64,000 bases of DNA from PLA3 sp964592235 (GTDB lineage Bacteria; Planctomycetota; Phycisphaerae; UBA1845; UTPLA1), in assembly GCA_964592235.1 (NCBI GenBank), contig CAZQCF010000009.1, positions 1 through 64,000 of the forward strand, in the 5' to 3' direction. The notes below the pieces were generated by a model. That model worked only from the letters and a program-made list of their open reading frames with translations, ran no database searches and was not told the origin of the DNA. How positions within the stretch are numbered: the first letter of the stretch is position 1; each line of letters opens with the position of its first letter. The position numbers were made by a program, and so were the translations under genes. Positions 54,037-63,593 of this stretch are shown here, piece by piece.

Positions 54037-56115
54037 ATGGTCATGTTTGACTCGCGTAACCACGATCTGATCGAGCCGGGGGCAAGCGGATCGGATTGCG
54101 ACGTGACGATCGACCCGCCGGCGGGGTCAGACGACCGATCCCGCGCGCCGCAGGAACAGGCCGAGATCCTGTTTCTGAATCAGTTCCTGCCGCAGTACCA
54201 AATCCTAGAACGGCTGGGAAGCGGTGGGCAGGGGGTGGTGTATCGGGCCGTGCAGGCGCAGACGGGTCGGCTTGTCGCGCTGAAAGTGATGCACGCCGAC
54301 GCCAGCGCATCGCCCCGGCGCTGTCAGCGCTTCGAACGGGAAGTGGAGATCGTGGCGCGCCTGCGCCATCAGCACGTCATTACGGTGTTCGAGAGCGGGA
54401 TGGTGGCGGGCCGTCCCTACCTGTCGATGGAGCTGGTGGAGGGCCTGCCCATCGATGACTACATTTTACTTCATCGCCCGCGCGTGGAAGACGTGATCGT
54501 CCTCGTTGAGAAGGTGTGCCGGGCCGTCGCGAGCGTGCATCAGCGGGGCGTGATTCATCGCGACCTGAAGCCCAGCAACATCCTGGTGGATCTGGAGGGG
54601 GAGCCGCACATCCTTGACTTCGGCCTAGCCAAGTGCTTCGACGACGATGCGAACGCGCAGTCACTCTCCGCGGCGGGACAGGTGGTGGGAACGCTCGCGT
54701 TCTTGAGTCCGGAGCAGGCGGCCGCGGACGAGAACGAGGTGGACTCCCGCACCGATGTTTATTCGCTGGGTGTGATCTTGTATCTCCTGCTGACCGGCGC
54801 CATGCCTTACGACGTGACCGGCACGCCGGAAGAGGTCAAACGAGAGATTGAGCGGCAGACACCGATCAAGCCGCATGTTCGCGGCCGATCCGAGCACGTT
54901 GCCTCGACTCACAGCGAGATCCCGCAGGACCTTTCTCACGTCGTTCTGAAGGCCCTCGCCAAGGAGCGCGAGCGTCGCTATCAGTCCGCCGATGCGCTGG
55001 CGGACGATTTGCGACGATGCCTGACTCATGACATAGTACAGGCCCGCGCCGACAGCCGTTGGTACGTGCTTCGCCGGGCGGCACGCCGCTATCGCGTGCA
55101 CCTGTCGCTGGCGGCGGCGTTCCTGGTCCTGATCATTGCCGGGTTGATCAGCTCTCTGGTGCTTTGGCAGCGGGCGGAGAACGCAGCGCGCCTGGCCCAG
55201 GTCGGCGTGCAGATGGGCGCTTATGCACGGCTTGCGAGCGTGCAGCGGGATGAAGGGCGCGTCGATCAGGCCATGGCGCTTTGTCGCATGACGATTGAGT
55301 TCGGGGAGCAGGTACGCAATCCCGATGCGGTCGTCAATCGACTCCTCTATGCGGCACATCACTCGCTTGCATTGGATTATCTCAAACGTCCGGGTGAAAT
55401 GGAAGAATGTCTCAAGCACACGGCGGCGGCGAGTCGAATTGCGAACGAACTTTCCCAGGCGCATCCCGAAGAGCCGGAGTACCGGCGCATGCTGGCGTTC
55501 GCAAAGCGCCTCAACGGCCGAATCGCGGCCAACCGCAGCGATTGGCCTGTTGCCGAAGCGGAACTGAAGGAGTCCGCCGATCTGTTCATGACCCTCACGA
55601 AAGACCAGCCGCCCGGGGAGGACGCCGCGCCGATTGTGTTTGAAGCCGCCAAGTCGCAGCAAATTCTCGGCCGCGTGTTGTTGAAGAGCGGCCGGCTGGC
55701 CGAAGGGATGCGCTTGCTGGAGAAGGTGCAGGCGATCATGTCGGAGGTCTGTGCCGCATATCCCGACTCGATGGATTTCCTGCTGGACCTGATCAGCACG
55801 GAGGACATCATGGTCGAGCACCTGCTGCGGGGGAAGACGCGGGAGCAGAACGATCAGGCGGCGGAGTTGCTGGTCCGAATCGATGCCAGACTGAAAGACG
55901 CATTTGACCGCAGGATCGCGGATCGTCGGTTGCGCGCGGTGACCCAACTGGTGGACGCCGTCGAGCAACATAAGGAAGTTGTCAACATGCGCATCGCCGC
56001 GCGAAAGAATCACGTTCCGGCGACCCAGAGCGGTTCTTCGTCGCCGTCCGGTGATTCCACCGGTTCCCCTTCGCCTTCGATCGGTCCTTCCTCCATGGAT
56101 CCCACGAAGGAATAG
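54037..56115 (+). CDS. Transmembrane Ser/Thr kinase with TPR-like C-terminus
   Basis: The kinase domain (about 55-330) has LGSGGQGVVYRAV, VALKVMH, VIHRDLKPSNILV, ILDFGLAKC and FLSPEQAA. The Met of the usual GGMG loop is Gln here. One membrane segment follows (LSLAAAFLVLIIAGLISSLV), then about 300 helical residues with TPR-like spacing, facing outward. It is paired with the upstream ECF gene. The 3' end, rich in Ser/Pro/Gly codons, overlaps the convergent exported-protein gene by 106 bp. Confidence 0.88.
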   Translation: MVMFDSRNHDLIEPGASGSDCDVTIDPPAGSDDRSRAPQEQAEILFLNQFLPQYQILERLGSGGQGVVYRAVQAQTGRLVALKVMHADASASPRRCQRFEREVEIVARLRHQHVITVFESGMVAGRPYLSMELVEGLPIDDYILLHRPRVEDVIVLVEKVCRAVASVHQRGVIHRDLKPSNILVDLEGEPHILDFGLAKCFDDDANAQSLSAAGQVVGTLAFLSPEQAAADENEVDSRTDVYSLGVILYLLLTGAMPYDVTGTPEEVKREIERQTPIKPHVRGRSEHVASTHSEIPQDLSHVVLKALAKERERRYQSADALADDLRRCLTHDIVQARADSRWYVLRRAARRYRVHLSLAAAFLVLIIAGLISSLVLWQRAENAARLAQVGVQMGAYARLASVQRDEGRVDQAMALCRMTIEFGEQVRNPDAVVNRLLYAAHHSLALDYLKRPGEMEECLKHTAAASRIANELSQAHPEEPEYRRMLAFAKRLNGRIAANRSDWPVAEAELKESADLFMTLTKDQPPGEDAAPIVFEAAKSQQILGRVLLKSGRLAEGMRLLEKVQAIMSEVCAAYPDSMDFLLDLISTEDIMVEHLLRGKTREQNDQAAELLVRIDARLKDAFDRRIADRRLRAVTQLVDAVEQHKEVVNMRIAARKNHVPATQSGSSSPSGDSTGSPSPSIGPSSMDPTKE

Positions 56116-56600
56116 TCCAGCGTTGCCGTGACGGCGTACGGAATCCACGTTGGCTGACCTTGCAATTCCGCGGCTTCCAGGTAGTAGTCCAATGGCTCTC
56201 CTTCCGGTGATGCCGGGTCCGCCTGTCCCTGGATCGCTGGGGGGCGGATGAACTCTTCTCGCCGGGGCTGGTCGGGATCGATGTGCTCAACCGGCCAGAG
56301 GCCGTCGAGGGTCAGGAACGCCGGATTCGGATCGAAATAAGTCTCGATGGCCTGTCCCGCCTCGTCGTAGCGTGTGAAATTCATCCAATCCGGCCGCCAG
56401 AGCGCAACGCCGTCCACCACGTCCAATTGCGTGAGATGAATTCCAACCGAAAGGGTGACCGCGCTCTGCGGATCACCTGGCACGTCGCGAATGAGGTAGA
56501 CAATAGTAATTTCCATGGCCGAAAGCGGCTCCGGCGGCGTGGTTAGTCCCATGAGGGGCGCAAGGGTGACGATTCCCCACACGTACATTTTGGGCTGCAT
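56010..56600 (-). CDS. Exported hypothetical protein
   Basis: ATG 56600 starts a signal-like sequence (MQPKMYVWGIVTLAPLMGL); an upstream ATG at 56651 is less likely. The mature part has beta-rich segments, AMEITIVYLIRDVPGDPQSA, a central domain around DGVALWRPDWMNFTRYDEAG, and an acidic Gly/Glu/Pro tail (EGPIEGEGEPVESPDGDEE). Its 3' end overlaps the kinase gene's 3' end. The family is unknown. Confidence 0.6.
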   Translation of the reverse strand: MQPKMYVWGIVTLAPLMGLTTPPEPLSAMEITIVYLIRDVPGDPQSAVTLSVGIHLTQLDVVDGVALWRPDWMNFTRYDEAGQAIETYFDPNPAFLTLDGLWPVEHIDPDQPRREEFIRPPAIQGQADPASPEGEPLDYYLEAAELQGQPTWIPYAVTATLDYSFVGSMEEGPIEGEGEPVESPDGDEEPLWVAGT

Positions 56601-56819
56601 GGTGTGACTCCTCGTGCAGGAGTGACGTGGCGCACCGGCACGTGTTGGCAAGAACCATCGTCAAGTCCTCGCTGCGCGAGAAGAAAGAACACCGCGATGA
56701 TTCTCTGGCGGGAGCACGTACACTCCGGACCGTACTAACCGTGAATCGCGGCGGGGCGCTCGCGCGTGATGCGCTGAAATGACTTCTTTTCTTGTGCAGC
56801 CGGAAAATGGGGAAAGGAG

Positions 56820-57302
56820 TCAGCTGGTCCGGGTGGATGGCGCGGTGTCAAGTTCATTGCGCAGACATTTCGCGATCTTGACGATGGCCTTCGAAAGCGG
56901 ATCGTTCGAGGGATGGAGCTCCATGGCTACTTTGTCGCCCAGTTTGATAAAGGCAATCGCCTCATCTCTGGAAAGGGCCCCGGCGATTCGATCAAGCGAT
57001 GGCCCGTCGGGCACAAGGGACTGGCTCGAAAGCGATTCAATCATCGGCGCGATGCGCCGCAGTTCCGCGAGGTCACGAAATAACGTGCGGCGACTCACGC
57101 CCAGCCCCCGTGCGATCTGCTCCGATGGTTGAATTAGTCCCGATTCCAGAACGCTTGCCAATCGAACCAGTCGCTCGAGCCTTGATGCGACGCGGCAGCG
57201 GGCATTCGACTGCGGAGGGAGGGTGGGCGCGCGCGGCACGTCCTCCGGGGGGGCGTCCCCGCCGTTGTCATGGTGGCCGCCGTATCCATGCGTTGGAGCC
57301 AT
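56820..57302 (-). CDS. HTH transcriptional regulator (WYL-type N-terminal part)
   Basis: After about 40 unstructured residues, LERLVRLASVLESGLIQPSE then GLGVSRRTLFRDLAELRRI is the DeoR/HTH_11-like winged helix that opens WYL regulators. The rest (LSRDEAIAFIKLGDKVAMEL) is the start of the linker region; the WYL domain proper is absent, so it is a short form of 160 residues. The start codon is uncertain. It lies between the chromosomal genes and the head-gene cluster and points away from it; it might be the repressor of that cluster. Confidence 0.55.
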   Translation of the reverse strand: MAPTHGYGGHHDNGGDAPPEDVPRAPTLPPQSNARCRVASRLERLVRLASVLESGLIQPSEQIARGLGVSRRTLFRDLAELRRIAPMIESLSSQSLVPDGPSLDRIAGALSRDEAIAFIKLGDKVAMELHPSNDPLSKAIVKIAKCLRNELDTAPSTRTS

Positions 57303-57720
57303 GGAGCACCGGTAACTGTTCCCTTCCGGCCGAGACCGGAAGAGGGCTGTGGCACATCGGGGCTACCCGGCCCGAGCGCCGTTTACCTCGCCATGGGTAC
57401 TAACCACAAATCCAGGGGCCGCGCTCACGGAGTTTTGCAAATGTTTCCGTGGCGGGGCAAGGCGAGACGGGGCTTGCCGCGGTTGAGGGTCGCAAAGATC
57501 CCCGGCGACCGGGCGATGACGCGTGAATCGCCGAGCAAGGATGAATCTCTGAACGAGGGCAGCGTTCGGCCGTTCTTTCCTGCACCTTGGCGGGTCGCGC
57601 GGGGTGTGCCTTGATGCGGCCGGTGAAGTGACGAGTGTCAGGAGCAAATGCCGGGCACGTATCCCGGCAGAATGGCCGTCGAAGGATGGTGGGGCTTCCA
57701 CTGGAAACGCGAATGGGAAG
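57303..57720. other. Region before the large terminase
   Basis: About 420 bp. Open frames occur on both strands, including one on the + strand (57,393-57,614) whose product is basic and without a domain, but none has convincing start signals. The leader of the head-gene cluster should be here. I see no small terminase. Confidence 0.35.
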
Positions 57721-59022
57721 ATGAACAGTCCTGCAATTTCGTTGCCGGGATATCAGCGGCGTGCGGTGGAGCGCACCGCGCGGTTCACCTGGAACTGCTG
57801 GGCGCGGCAGACGGGCAAGAGTTTCACGTTCAGTCTTCGGCGACTCGTGCGCGGCTTGCAGCGCCGGCGCACGCAAATCTTCCTCTCCGCAGGCGAACGG
57901 CAGAGCCGCGAGGTGATGGAGAAGGCGTACCAGCATTGCCAGGCGCTGAAGATCGCGGCGGAGTTTCGCGGCGACGGCTACCTTCACAACACGTCGTATC
58001 GCCAGCTTGAGATTCGCCTGCCCGGGGGCGTGCGGATCATCGGGTTGCCGGCCAATCCGCTGACGGCGCGGGGCTTCACGGGGGATGTGTTTCTCGACGA
58101 GTTCGCGATGCACCAGGAGGACGAGGCCGTTTGGGCGGCGCTGTATCCGTCGGTGCTGCGCGGGCGCGGCGAACTGGATGTGTGTTCGACGCCGCGCGGG
58201 GTGAAGAACCTGTTCGCGCGGCTGCGCGACAACGCGAAATTCGAGCGAACGACCGTGACGCTGGAGCAGGCGATCGCGGAGGGGCTGGAGGCGGATGCGA
58301 CGGAGCTGCGCGAGGCGATCGGCGATGAGGTGATCTGGCGGCAGGAGATGTGCTGCGAGTTCGTGGACGAAGCGACGAGTTTCATGCCGTATGAATTGAT
58401 TCGCCGGTGTCAGGACGTGCGGTTGTCGACGTCTGTCGATTGGGAGGCGATGCAGCGGGTGGGGGCGGATGTGTACATCGGGGTGGATGTCGGGCGCGTG
58501 CGCGATGTCACGGCGGTGTGGATCGTGGAGCGCGGGGGCGACTTGTTGGAGTCGCGGGGCGTGCTGGTGATGGAGGGCGCATCGTTCGAGGAACAGGAGC
58601 GGGTCATCGGCGAGGTGCTGGGTCATCGAAGCGTCCGGCGATGTTGCATCGATGCGACGGGTATGGGCATGCAACTGGCGGAGCGACTGGGGCGGCAGTT
58701 CGGGAGCTATCGCGTCGAGGGCCTGACGTTCACGGTGGGATTAAAGGCGGAACTGGCGGGGCGGTTGCGAATGCTGGCGGAGACAGGCCGGATTCGAATT
58801 CCGGTGGATGACGCGATCGAGCGGGACTGGCATTCGGTGACGCGAGCGGTGTCACGAAGCGGGCACGTTCGATATGAGGCGGACCGGTCGGCAGGCGGTC
58901 ATGCCGATCGCTTCTGGGCGGCGGCGCTGGCGGCGCATGCGGCGGCGCGGCACGTCGGGGTCGGCGACGGGGAATTCCTGACGGGCGGCGCGGCGCGGTT
59001 CGCGCGCGAGGGCGTCTGGTAG
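57721..59022 (+). CDS. Phage terminase large subunit (Mu gp28-like)
   Basis: From ATG 57721 the protein has 433 residues; the frame is open further upstream to 57604. The ATPase part has Walker A-like WARQTGKSFTF, a Walker B VFLDEFAMHQ and SVLRGRGELDVCSTPRGV, the coupling motif. The nuclease domain (RNase H fold) has IGVDVGRVRDVTAVW, CIDATGMGM and HADRFWAAALA with the usual Asp residues. It packages DNA into proheads. It is the first gene of the Mu-like head cluster. Confidence 0.88.
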   Translation: MNSPAISLPGYQRRAVERTARFTWNCWARQTGKSFTFSLRRLVRGLQRRRTQIFLSAGERQSREVMEKAYQHCQALKIAAEFRGDGYLHNTSYRQLEIRLPGGVRIIGLPANPLTARGFTGDVFLDEFAMHQEDEAVWAALYPSVLRGRGELDVCSTPRGVKNLFARLRDNAKFERTTVTLEQAIAEGLEADATELREAIGDEVIWRQEMCCEFVDEATSFMPYELIRRCQDVRLSTSVDWEAMQRVGADVYIGVDVGRVRDVTAVWIVERGGDLLESRGVLVMEGASFEEQERVIGEVLGHRSVRRCCIDATGMGMQLAERLGRQFGSYRVEGLTFTVGLKAELAGRLRMLAETGRIRIPVDDAIERDWHSVTRAVSRSGHVRYEADRSAGGHADRFWAAALAAHAAARHVGVGDGEFLTGGAARFAREGVW

Positions 59023-59023
59023 A

Positions 59024-59192
59024 AAAACGTCGAAGCGTCGAAATGTCGAAACGTCGAATACGTCAACGAGTACTGGTTTCAAATCCTCTCTCCTCCTTGG
59101 GGGAGAGGTCGGGTGAGGGGGGAAGCGGCTAAAACAGAACGTTGCACTCTCACCCCAACCCTCTCCCTGGAAGGGAGAGGGGGTTTTGAAAC
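59024..59192. repeat. Intergenic repeats between terminase and portal genes
   Basis: Directly after the terminase stop, GTCGAAA-type units repeat with an 8-9-base period (59,027-59,060). Then an imperfect inverted repeat of about 43 bp per arm follows (59,078-59,121 and 59,148-59,192), with CTCTCCC/GGGAGAGG stems inside each arm. This second type of hairpin is a common dispersed bacterial repeat. Compact phage gene clusters do not usually have such spacers. Confidence 0.6.
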
Positions 59193-59293
59193 AGCTTGGA
59201 GTCAGAAAGTCGAAACGAAGTCACGAGCGGGACAGGGAACAAGGGTCCGCAGGGCGGGCATCGCCCAACACGGCCCGGGGACGGGAGAACTCC

Positions 59294-60637
59294 ATGCGAA
59301 TTCTGGATCGAATTGTGAACGCGGTGCGGGGCGCGGCAGGGCGGCCGACGGGCGGCGTGATGGTGAGCCGCGGCGGAGACTGGGGAAATCGAACGTATCC
59401 GGCGGACGGCCTGACGCCGCAACGACTGCTGGCGATTTTTCGCGAGGCGGACGCGGGGGATCTGGTCGCGCAGCTGGCGCTGTCGGAGCAGATGGAAGAA
59501 AAAGACGCGCATCTGTTTAGCGTCGCCAGCACGCGGCGGCTGGCGGTGACCGGGTTGCCGTGGCGGGTGACGGCCACACCGCCGGGCGTGGACCCGGCGC
59601 GGAAAGCGGACCGCGCGACGATGGGATCGACCGGGGGCGGCGCGATGGCGGAGGAAACCGCGGCGTACTGTGAGGCCGTGCTTCGTGATTTGCCAGGATT
59701 CGAAGAGACGCTGGCGCACCTGTCGCTCGCAACGGGTCGCGGGTTGGCGGTCGCGGAGATCGTGTGGCAGGCCGACGGGAGCGGTGTGCGGCCGGTGGAG
59801 ATCGTGCCGGTGGCGTTTGATCGGCTGGCGCTGGGCGAGTCGGGCGAGCTTCGCGTGCTGACGGAAGCGGAGAAGTATCGCGGTGAGGCGTTGCCGCCGA
59901 ACAAGTTTGTCGTCCATGCTCCGCATTCGGCGAGCGGTCATCCGTTGCGTGGCGGGCTGGCGCGGGTGACGGGGCTTGCGTACCTGGCGAAGCGGTTCGC
60001 GATCAAGGACTGGCTGATCTTCGCGGAGGCGTTCGGGATGCCGGTGCGGATCGCGCGATACGAGCCAGGTGCCACGGCGGATGAGAAGCGCGAGATGCTG
60101 ACGATGCTGAAGCAGCTCGGCGCGGACGCGACGGGTGTGTTCTCAAAAGCCATCCAACTCGAGATTGTTCAATCGCGGGTGCCGGGCGAGGTGAATCTGT
60201 TTGAGAATCTGTGCCTGTATTTCGATCGCGAGATCAGCAAGGCGTGGCTGGGTCAGACGCTGACGACGGACACGGCGCGCATGCTGGCGAGCGCGGGGGC
60301 GGCGAAGGTGCACGACAACGTTCGGCGTGATCTGCGTGATGACGACATCCGTCGAGAAGCGCAAACGCTGCGGCGCGACCTGCTGGGGCCGCTGGTGCGG
60401 ATGGAATTCGGTGCGGGCGCAGCGGTTCCGTACTTCGGGCGGCACGTGGAGGGTCGGCGCGATCCGCGGCGGCTGGCGGAGGTGCTGGACATCGCGGTGA
60501 ACCGGCTGGGGGCGCGAGTCCCGGCGATGTGGGCGCACCAGGCGCTGGGGGTTCCGGTCGCATCGGAGGGGGAGCCGGTGCTGGCGGGTGAAGTGAGCGG
60601 CGGGGCCCCGGATGCGGGGAGCATTGGGCAAGAGTGA
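59294..60637 (+). CDS. Phage portal protein, DUF935 (Mu gp29-like)
   Basis: ATG 59294 follows GGGAGAA and gives 447 residues. The pattern QLALSEQMEEKDAHLFSVAS, then RRLAVTGLPWRVTATPPGVD, FEETLAHLSLATGRGLAVAE and ANKPFK-like NKFVVHAPHS is that of DUF935. GLAYLAKRFAIKDWLIFAEA and FGMPVRIARYE are its strongest segment. The portal is the ring through which DNA is packed. A His/Gln-poor C-terminus completes a normal length. Confidence 0.88.
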   Translation: MRILDRIVNAVRGAAGRPTGGVMVSRGGDWGNRTYPADGLTPQRLLAIFREADAGDLVAQLALSEQMEEKDAHLFSVASTRRLAVTGLPWRVTATPPGVDPARKADRATMGSTGGGAMAEETAAYCEAVLRDLPGFEETLAHLSLATGRGLAVAEIVWQADGSGVRPVEIVPVAFDRLALGESGELRVLTEAEKYRGEALPPNKFVVHAPHSASGHPLRGGLARVTGLAYLAKRFAIKDWLIFAEAFGMPVRIARYEPGATADEKREMLTMLKQLGADATGVFSKAIQLEIVQSRVPGEVNLFENLCLYFDREISKAWLGQTLTTDTARMLASAGAAKVHDNVRRDLRDDDIRREAQTLRRDLLGPLVRMEFGAGAAVPYFGRHVEGRRDPRRLAEVLDIAVNRLGARVPAMWAHQALGVPVASEGEPVLAGEVSGGAPDAGSIGQE

Positions 60638-60712
60638 ATGAGGCCGGCGTCGGAAAGGCGGCGGGCCGTTCAGGGAGCGGGTGATCGGGCAAGGTGAAGG
60701 AGGATCGGTGAA

Positions 60713-61690
60713 ATGGCGACAGATGTCGAATTGACGGAAGGCGTGGCGGCGGCGGAGCGCGGCGGCGTGAGCGAGGTGGTGATGGAGTCGGCGGGGATCG
60801 GCCAGGGCGAGCCGCCGGGGGAGGTGCTGATCGCGCCGTGGGGCCAGGTTCGGAGTACGGCGGGGGATTTTGTGCTGGACGAGGAATCGGCGCGTGCCAC
60901 GATGGAGGCATTCTCGGCGCACGGGACGGACGTGCCCATTGATTACGAGCATCAGACGCTGGGCGGGGCGTACAGTTCGCCGGACGGTCTCGCGCCGGCG
61001 GCGGGGTGGATCAAGGCGTTGAAGCTGGTGCGGCCGGAGGACGCAAGCGACGGCCGCGCGGCCGGTCTGTGGGCCGAAGTGCAGTGGACTCCTGACGCGG
61101 CGGCCAAGCTGGCGAGTCGGCAATATCGCTATGTGTCTCCGGTGGCCCTGGTGCGACGAAGCGACCGGCGGCTGGTCGGCCTGCACTCGGCGGCGCTGAC
61201 GAACAAGCCGGCGATCATCGGCATGCAGCCGGTGGTGAATGGTGGAGGCGTTGCGACGTCAACGGGCGATGCGGGGGAACGGCTGCGGCGATTGCTAGTG
61301 CTGGACGAGTCGGCGACGCAGGACGTGATGTTGATCGCGGCGGCGGATCGGATCGCGCAGCTGGAGGACGTGGAGGCGCGGCGCATGGCGGCGTCGCTGG
61401 TGGCCGAGGCGGCGTCGTCGGGAAAGCTCGCGCCGTCGCAACAGTCGTGGGCGTTTGAGCTGGCTTTACGCGATCCGGAGGAGTTCAAGAAGTGGGCGGA
61501 TTCGGCGCCGGTCGTTGTGCCGATGGGGCGGTTTGCAACGGCTCAAGTCGCTGCCGCAATCGTGGCACCCGGACGGCCGTCGGCGATTGAGGCGTCGGCG
61601 CGGGCGGAGTATCGAGCGAATCGGTCGTTCCTCGAGCGGCTGTGCAGTGAGGAGGCGTATGTGGCGGACTTCGTTCGAATGAAGAATTGA
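60713..61690 (+). CDS. Phage head-maturation protease, Mu I (gp32)-like
   Basis: This is a 325-residue protein. The protease-type start PPGEVLIAPWGQVRSTAG, then DVPIDYEHQTLGGAY with the conserved D-Y-E-H, AAGWIKALKLV and YRYVSPVALVRR match the Mu I protein. The second half is helical with LEDVEARRMAASLVAEAASS, likely the scaffold portion, since in Mu the same gene encodes protease and scaffold. The last codons (VRMKN) and stop lie in a heptamer repeat. Confidence 0.85.
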   Translation: MATDVELTEGVAAAERGGVSEVVMESAGIGQGEPPGEVLIAPWGQVRSTAGDFVLDEESARATMEAFSAHGTDVPIDYEHQTLGGAYSSPDGLAPAAGWIKALKLVRPEDASDGRAAGLWAEVQWTPDAAAKLASRQYRYVSPVALVRRSDRRLVGLHSAALTNKPAIIGMQPVVNGGGVATSTGDAGERLRRLLVLDESATQDVMLIAAADRIAQLEDVEARRMAASLVAEAASSGKLAPSQQSWAFELALRDPEEFKKWADSAPVVVPMGRFATAQVAAAIVAPGRPSAIEASARAEYRANRSFLERLCSEEAYVADFVRMKN

Positions 61691-61708
61691 GAATGAAGAA
61701 TGCAGAAA
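61676..61708. repeat. Heptamer repeat at the end of the protease gene
   Basis: ATGAAGA ATTGAGA ATGAAGA ATGCAGA follow with a seven-base period, covering the stop codon of the protease gene. Confidence 0.6.
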
Positions 61709-61850
61709 AGGGGCATCCGAGATCGTGCGAGCGTATGGCCGGAATCGCCCTTGCTTCTTTCTCAAGTTGACATGCAGCAATTTGCAACAAGCAGGCTTGT
61801 GTCGGGGATGAGTCGCGCAAGGGAAACAAATGGAAGAGGAGGGATGATAC

Positions 61851-62606
61851 ATGGCGATTACGGCGAATCGGGAGTTAAGTCGGTACGTGGATCAGGAACT
61901 GCGGAGTTACGCGGTGGCGGCGTCGGCGCATGTCTGGAAGGGAGCATTGCTGGGAATCGACCGGACAACGGGGCACGTTCGCAACCTCGTGGCGGGGGAT
62001 TCGTTCGCGGGGGTGGCGTACGAAGAGGTGGACAACAGCGGCGGCACGGGCGGCGCGCGAACGGTTCGCGTGTATACGCAAGGCGATTTTGTGCTGCCGG
62101 TGGCCGGTGTGGCGGCCGCGCTGGCCGGCGCGACGGTGTACGCGCAGGACAACGAGGCGACGACGGTGAATCCGCTGACGGGCGGGAGTTACTGCGGGGC
62201 GCTGGTGTCGATGGTGTCGTCGGGGAAGGGGATCGTGCGGATCGACCCGCTGGGGGGATCGCGCGTGGAGCAACTGATCAGCATTCCGCTGGCGAGTTCG
62301 CTGTCGGGCGCGACGGTGAATCCGGTGATGATTACGCAGCGGGCGATTCGCATCCTGACGGGGCAGGTGAGTTTCAACACGGTGCCTGGCGCGGGGGCGC
62401 TGGACGTGGGCACGGACAACAGCGATCCGGACGAGGTGATCGACGCGTTCAACCTGACGACGCTGTCGGCCAACACGCCGACGGTGCTGACGCTGGAGAC
62501 GCGCGACGTGGCGAAGAACCAGCGGATCTGGGCGAAGGTTGGGCAGGCGACGACGACGGCGGGCGTGGGCGGCGTGCTGACGCTGCGGTTTATCGAGCTG
62601 CCGTGA
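61851..62606 (+). CDS. DUF2190-like capsid-associated protein
   Basis: The 251-residue protein lies between the protease and the major capsid gene. Its first half (GALLGIDRTTGHVRNLVAGD, FAGVAYEEVDNSGGT, VRVYTQGDFVLPVAGVAAAL) has the look of DUF2190, small beta-barrel head-decoration or head-fibre proteins. The second half (TVLTLETRDVAKNQRIW ... LRFIEL) is beta-rich as well. A decoration role is inferred from position and fold type. Confidence 0.7.
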   Translation: MAITANRELSRYVDQELRSYAVAASAHVWKGALLGIDRTTGHVRNLVAGDSFAGVAYEEVDNSGGTGGARTVRVYTQGDFVLPVAGVAAALAGATVYAQDNEATTVNPLTGGSYCGALVSMVSSGKGIVRIDPLGGSRVEQLISIPLASSLSGATVNPVMITQRAIRILTGQVSFNTVPGAGALDVGTDNSDPDEVIDAFNLTTLSANTPTVLTLETRDVAKNQRIWAKVGQATTTAGVGGVLTLRFIELP

Positions 62607-62611
62607 GCGGG

Positions 62612-62648
62612 GAGAAGAGGGAACAGGGAACGGGGAATAGGGAACGGG
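62612..62648. repeat. GGGAACA-type heptamer repeat
   Basis: GAGGGAACAGGGAACGGGGAATAGGGAACGGG has a seven-base period and fills most of the short spacer before the capsid gene. Confidence 0.65.
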
Positions 62649-62675
62649 TACGCGGCTGAGAACGGGGTGTGAATC

Positions 62676-63590
62676 ATGGCGGTGATCAATACGGGGTTGT
62701 TGACGAAGGGATTGCGGAGCGGGTTTTTCAATCGGTTTGGCGCGACGCGAACGCATTTCGGTGAGCTGTCGACGCGCATCGTGTCGACGAGCGATCACGA
62801 GACCTATCGGTGGCTGGGGACGGTTCCGAAGCTGCGCGAGTGGGGCAGCGGCCGACTGACGCAGGGGCTGCGGAGCGAGAGTTACTCGGTGTCGAACCTG
62901 AAATACGAGGCGACGATCGAGGTGGATCGCGACGAGATCGCGGACGATCAGACGGGCCAGATTCGACTGCGCGTGGCGGAGCTGGCGCAGCGCGCGGCGA
63001 CGCACAAGGATTACCTGATCGCGCAGTTGCTGATCGGCGGCGAAACGAGCGGCAACAACAGCTACGACGGCGTGAGCTTCTTCAACGATGCGCACGCGTC
63101 GGGCGATTCGGGCAGCCAGGACAATCTGTTGACGGCGTCGGCGTCGAGCGAGGACGCGCCGACGGTCGCGGAGTTCAAGGAGGCGCTGAAGGTCGCGATC
63201 GGCGCGATGCTGGCGTTCAAGGATGACCAGGGCGAGCCGATGCTGATCGACACGACGGGGCTGGTGTGCGTGGTGCCGCCGACGATGCTGTTCACGGCGA
63301 CAGAGGCAATTAATTCGACGGTCGTCGATAATACCAGCAACGCGCTGGCGGGCATCGCGAAGATCGTCTCGATGCCGTGGCTGACGGATCTGTCGAAGTG
63401 GTACCTGTTGAAGACGGATGGCGTGGTGCGGCCGTTCATTTTCCAGGATCGGGAGCCGATCGAGTTCAGCGCGCTGTCGGAGGATTCGGAAGAGGCATTT
63501 CGCCGTGAGAAGTTTCTGTACGGCGTTCGGGCGCGGTATCGCATGACCTACGGCTACTGGCAGTACGCGGTGCGGACGGATTTTGTGTGA
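62676..63590 (+). CDS. Major capsid protein, Mu gpT-like
   Basis: The 304-residue protein opens with MAVINTGLLTKGLRSGFFNR, very similar to the Mu gpT family start, then RIVSTSDHETYRWLGTVPKL, EVDRDEIADDQTGQIRLRVA and FNDAHAS. AGIAKIVSMPWLTDLSKWYL and DSEEAFRREKFLYGVRARYR, ending in GYWQYAVRTDFV, complete the family pattern. It builds the phage or phage-like head. Confidence 0.9.
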   Translation: MAVINTGLLTKGLRSGFFNRFGATRTHFGELSTRIVSTSDHETYRWLGTVPKLREWGSGRLTQGLRSESYSVSNLKYEATIEVDRDEIADDQTGQIRLRVAELAQRAATHKDYLIAQLLIGGETSGNNSYDGVSFFNDAHASGDSGSQDNLLTASASSEDAPTVAEFKEALKVAIGAMLAFKDDQGEPMLIDTTGLVCVVPPTMLFTATEAINSTVVDNTSNALAGIAKIVSMPWLTDLSKWYLLKTDGVVRPFIFQDREPIEFSALSEDSEEAFRREKFLYGVRARYRMTYGYWQYAVRTDFV

Positions 63591-63593
63591 GAG

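Noticed and set aside
57400..58674. A 424-residue minus-strand protein, His/Arg-rich
   Set aside because: Antisense shadow of the large terminase.
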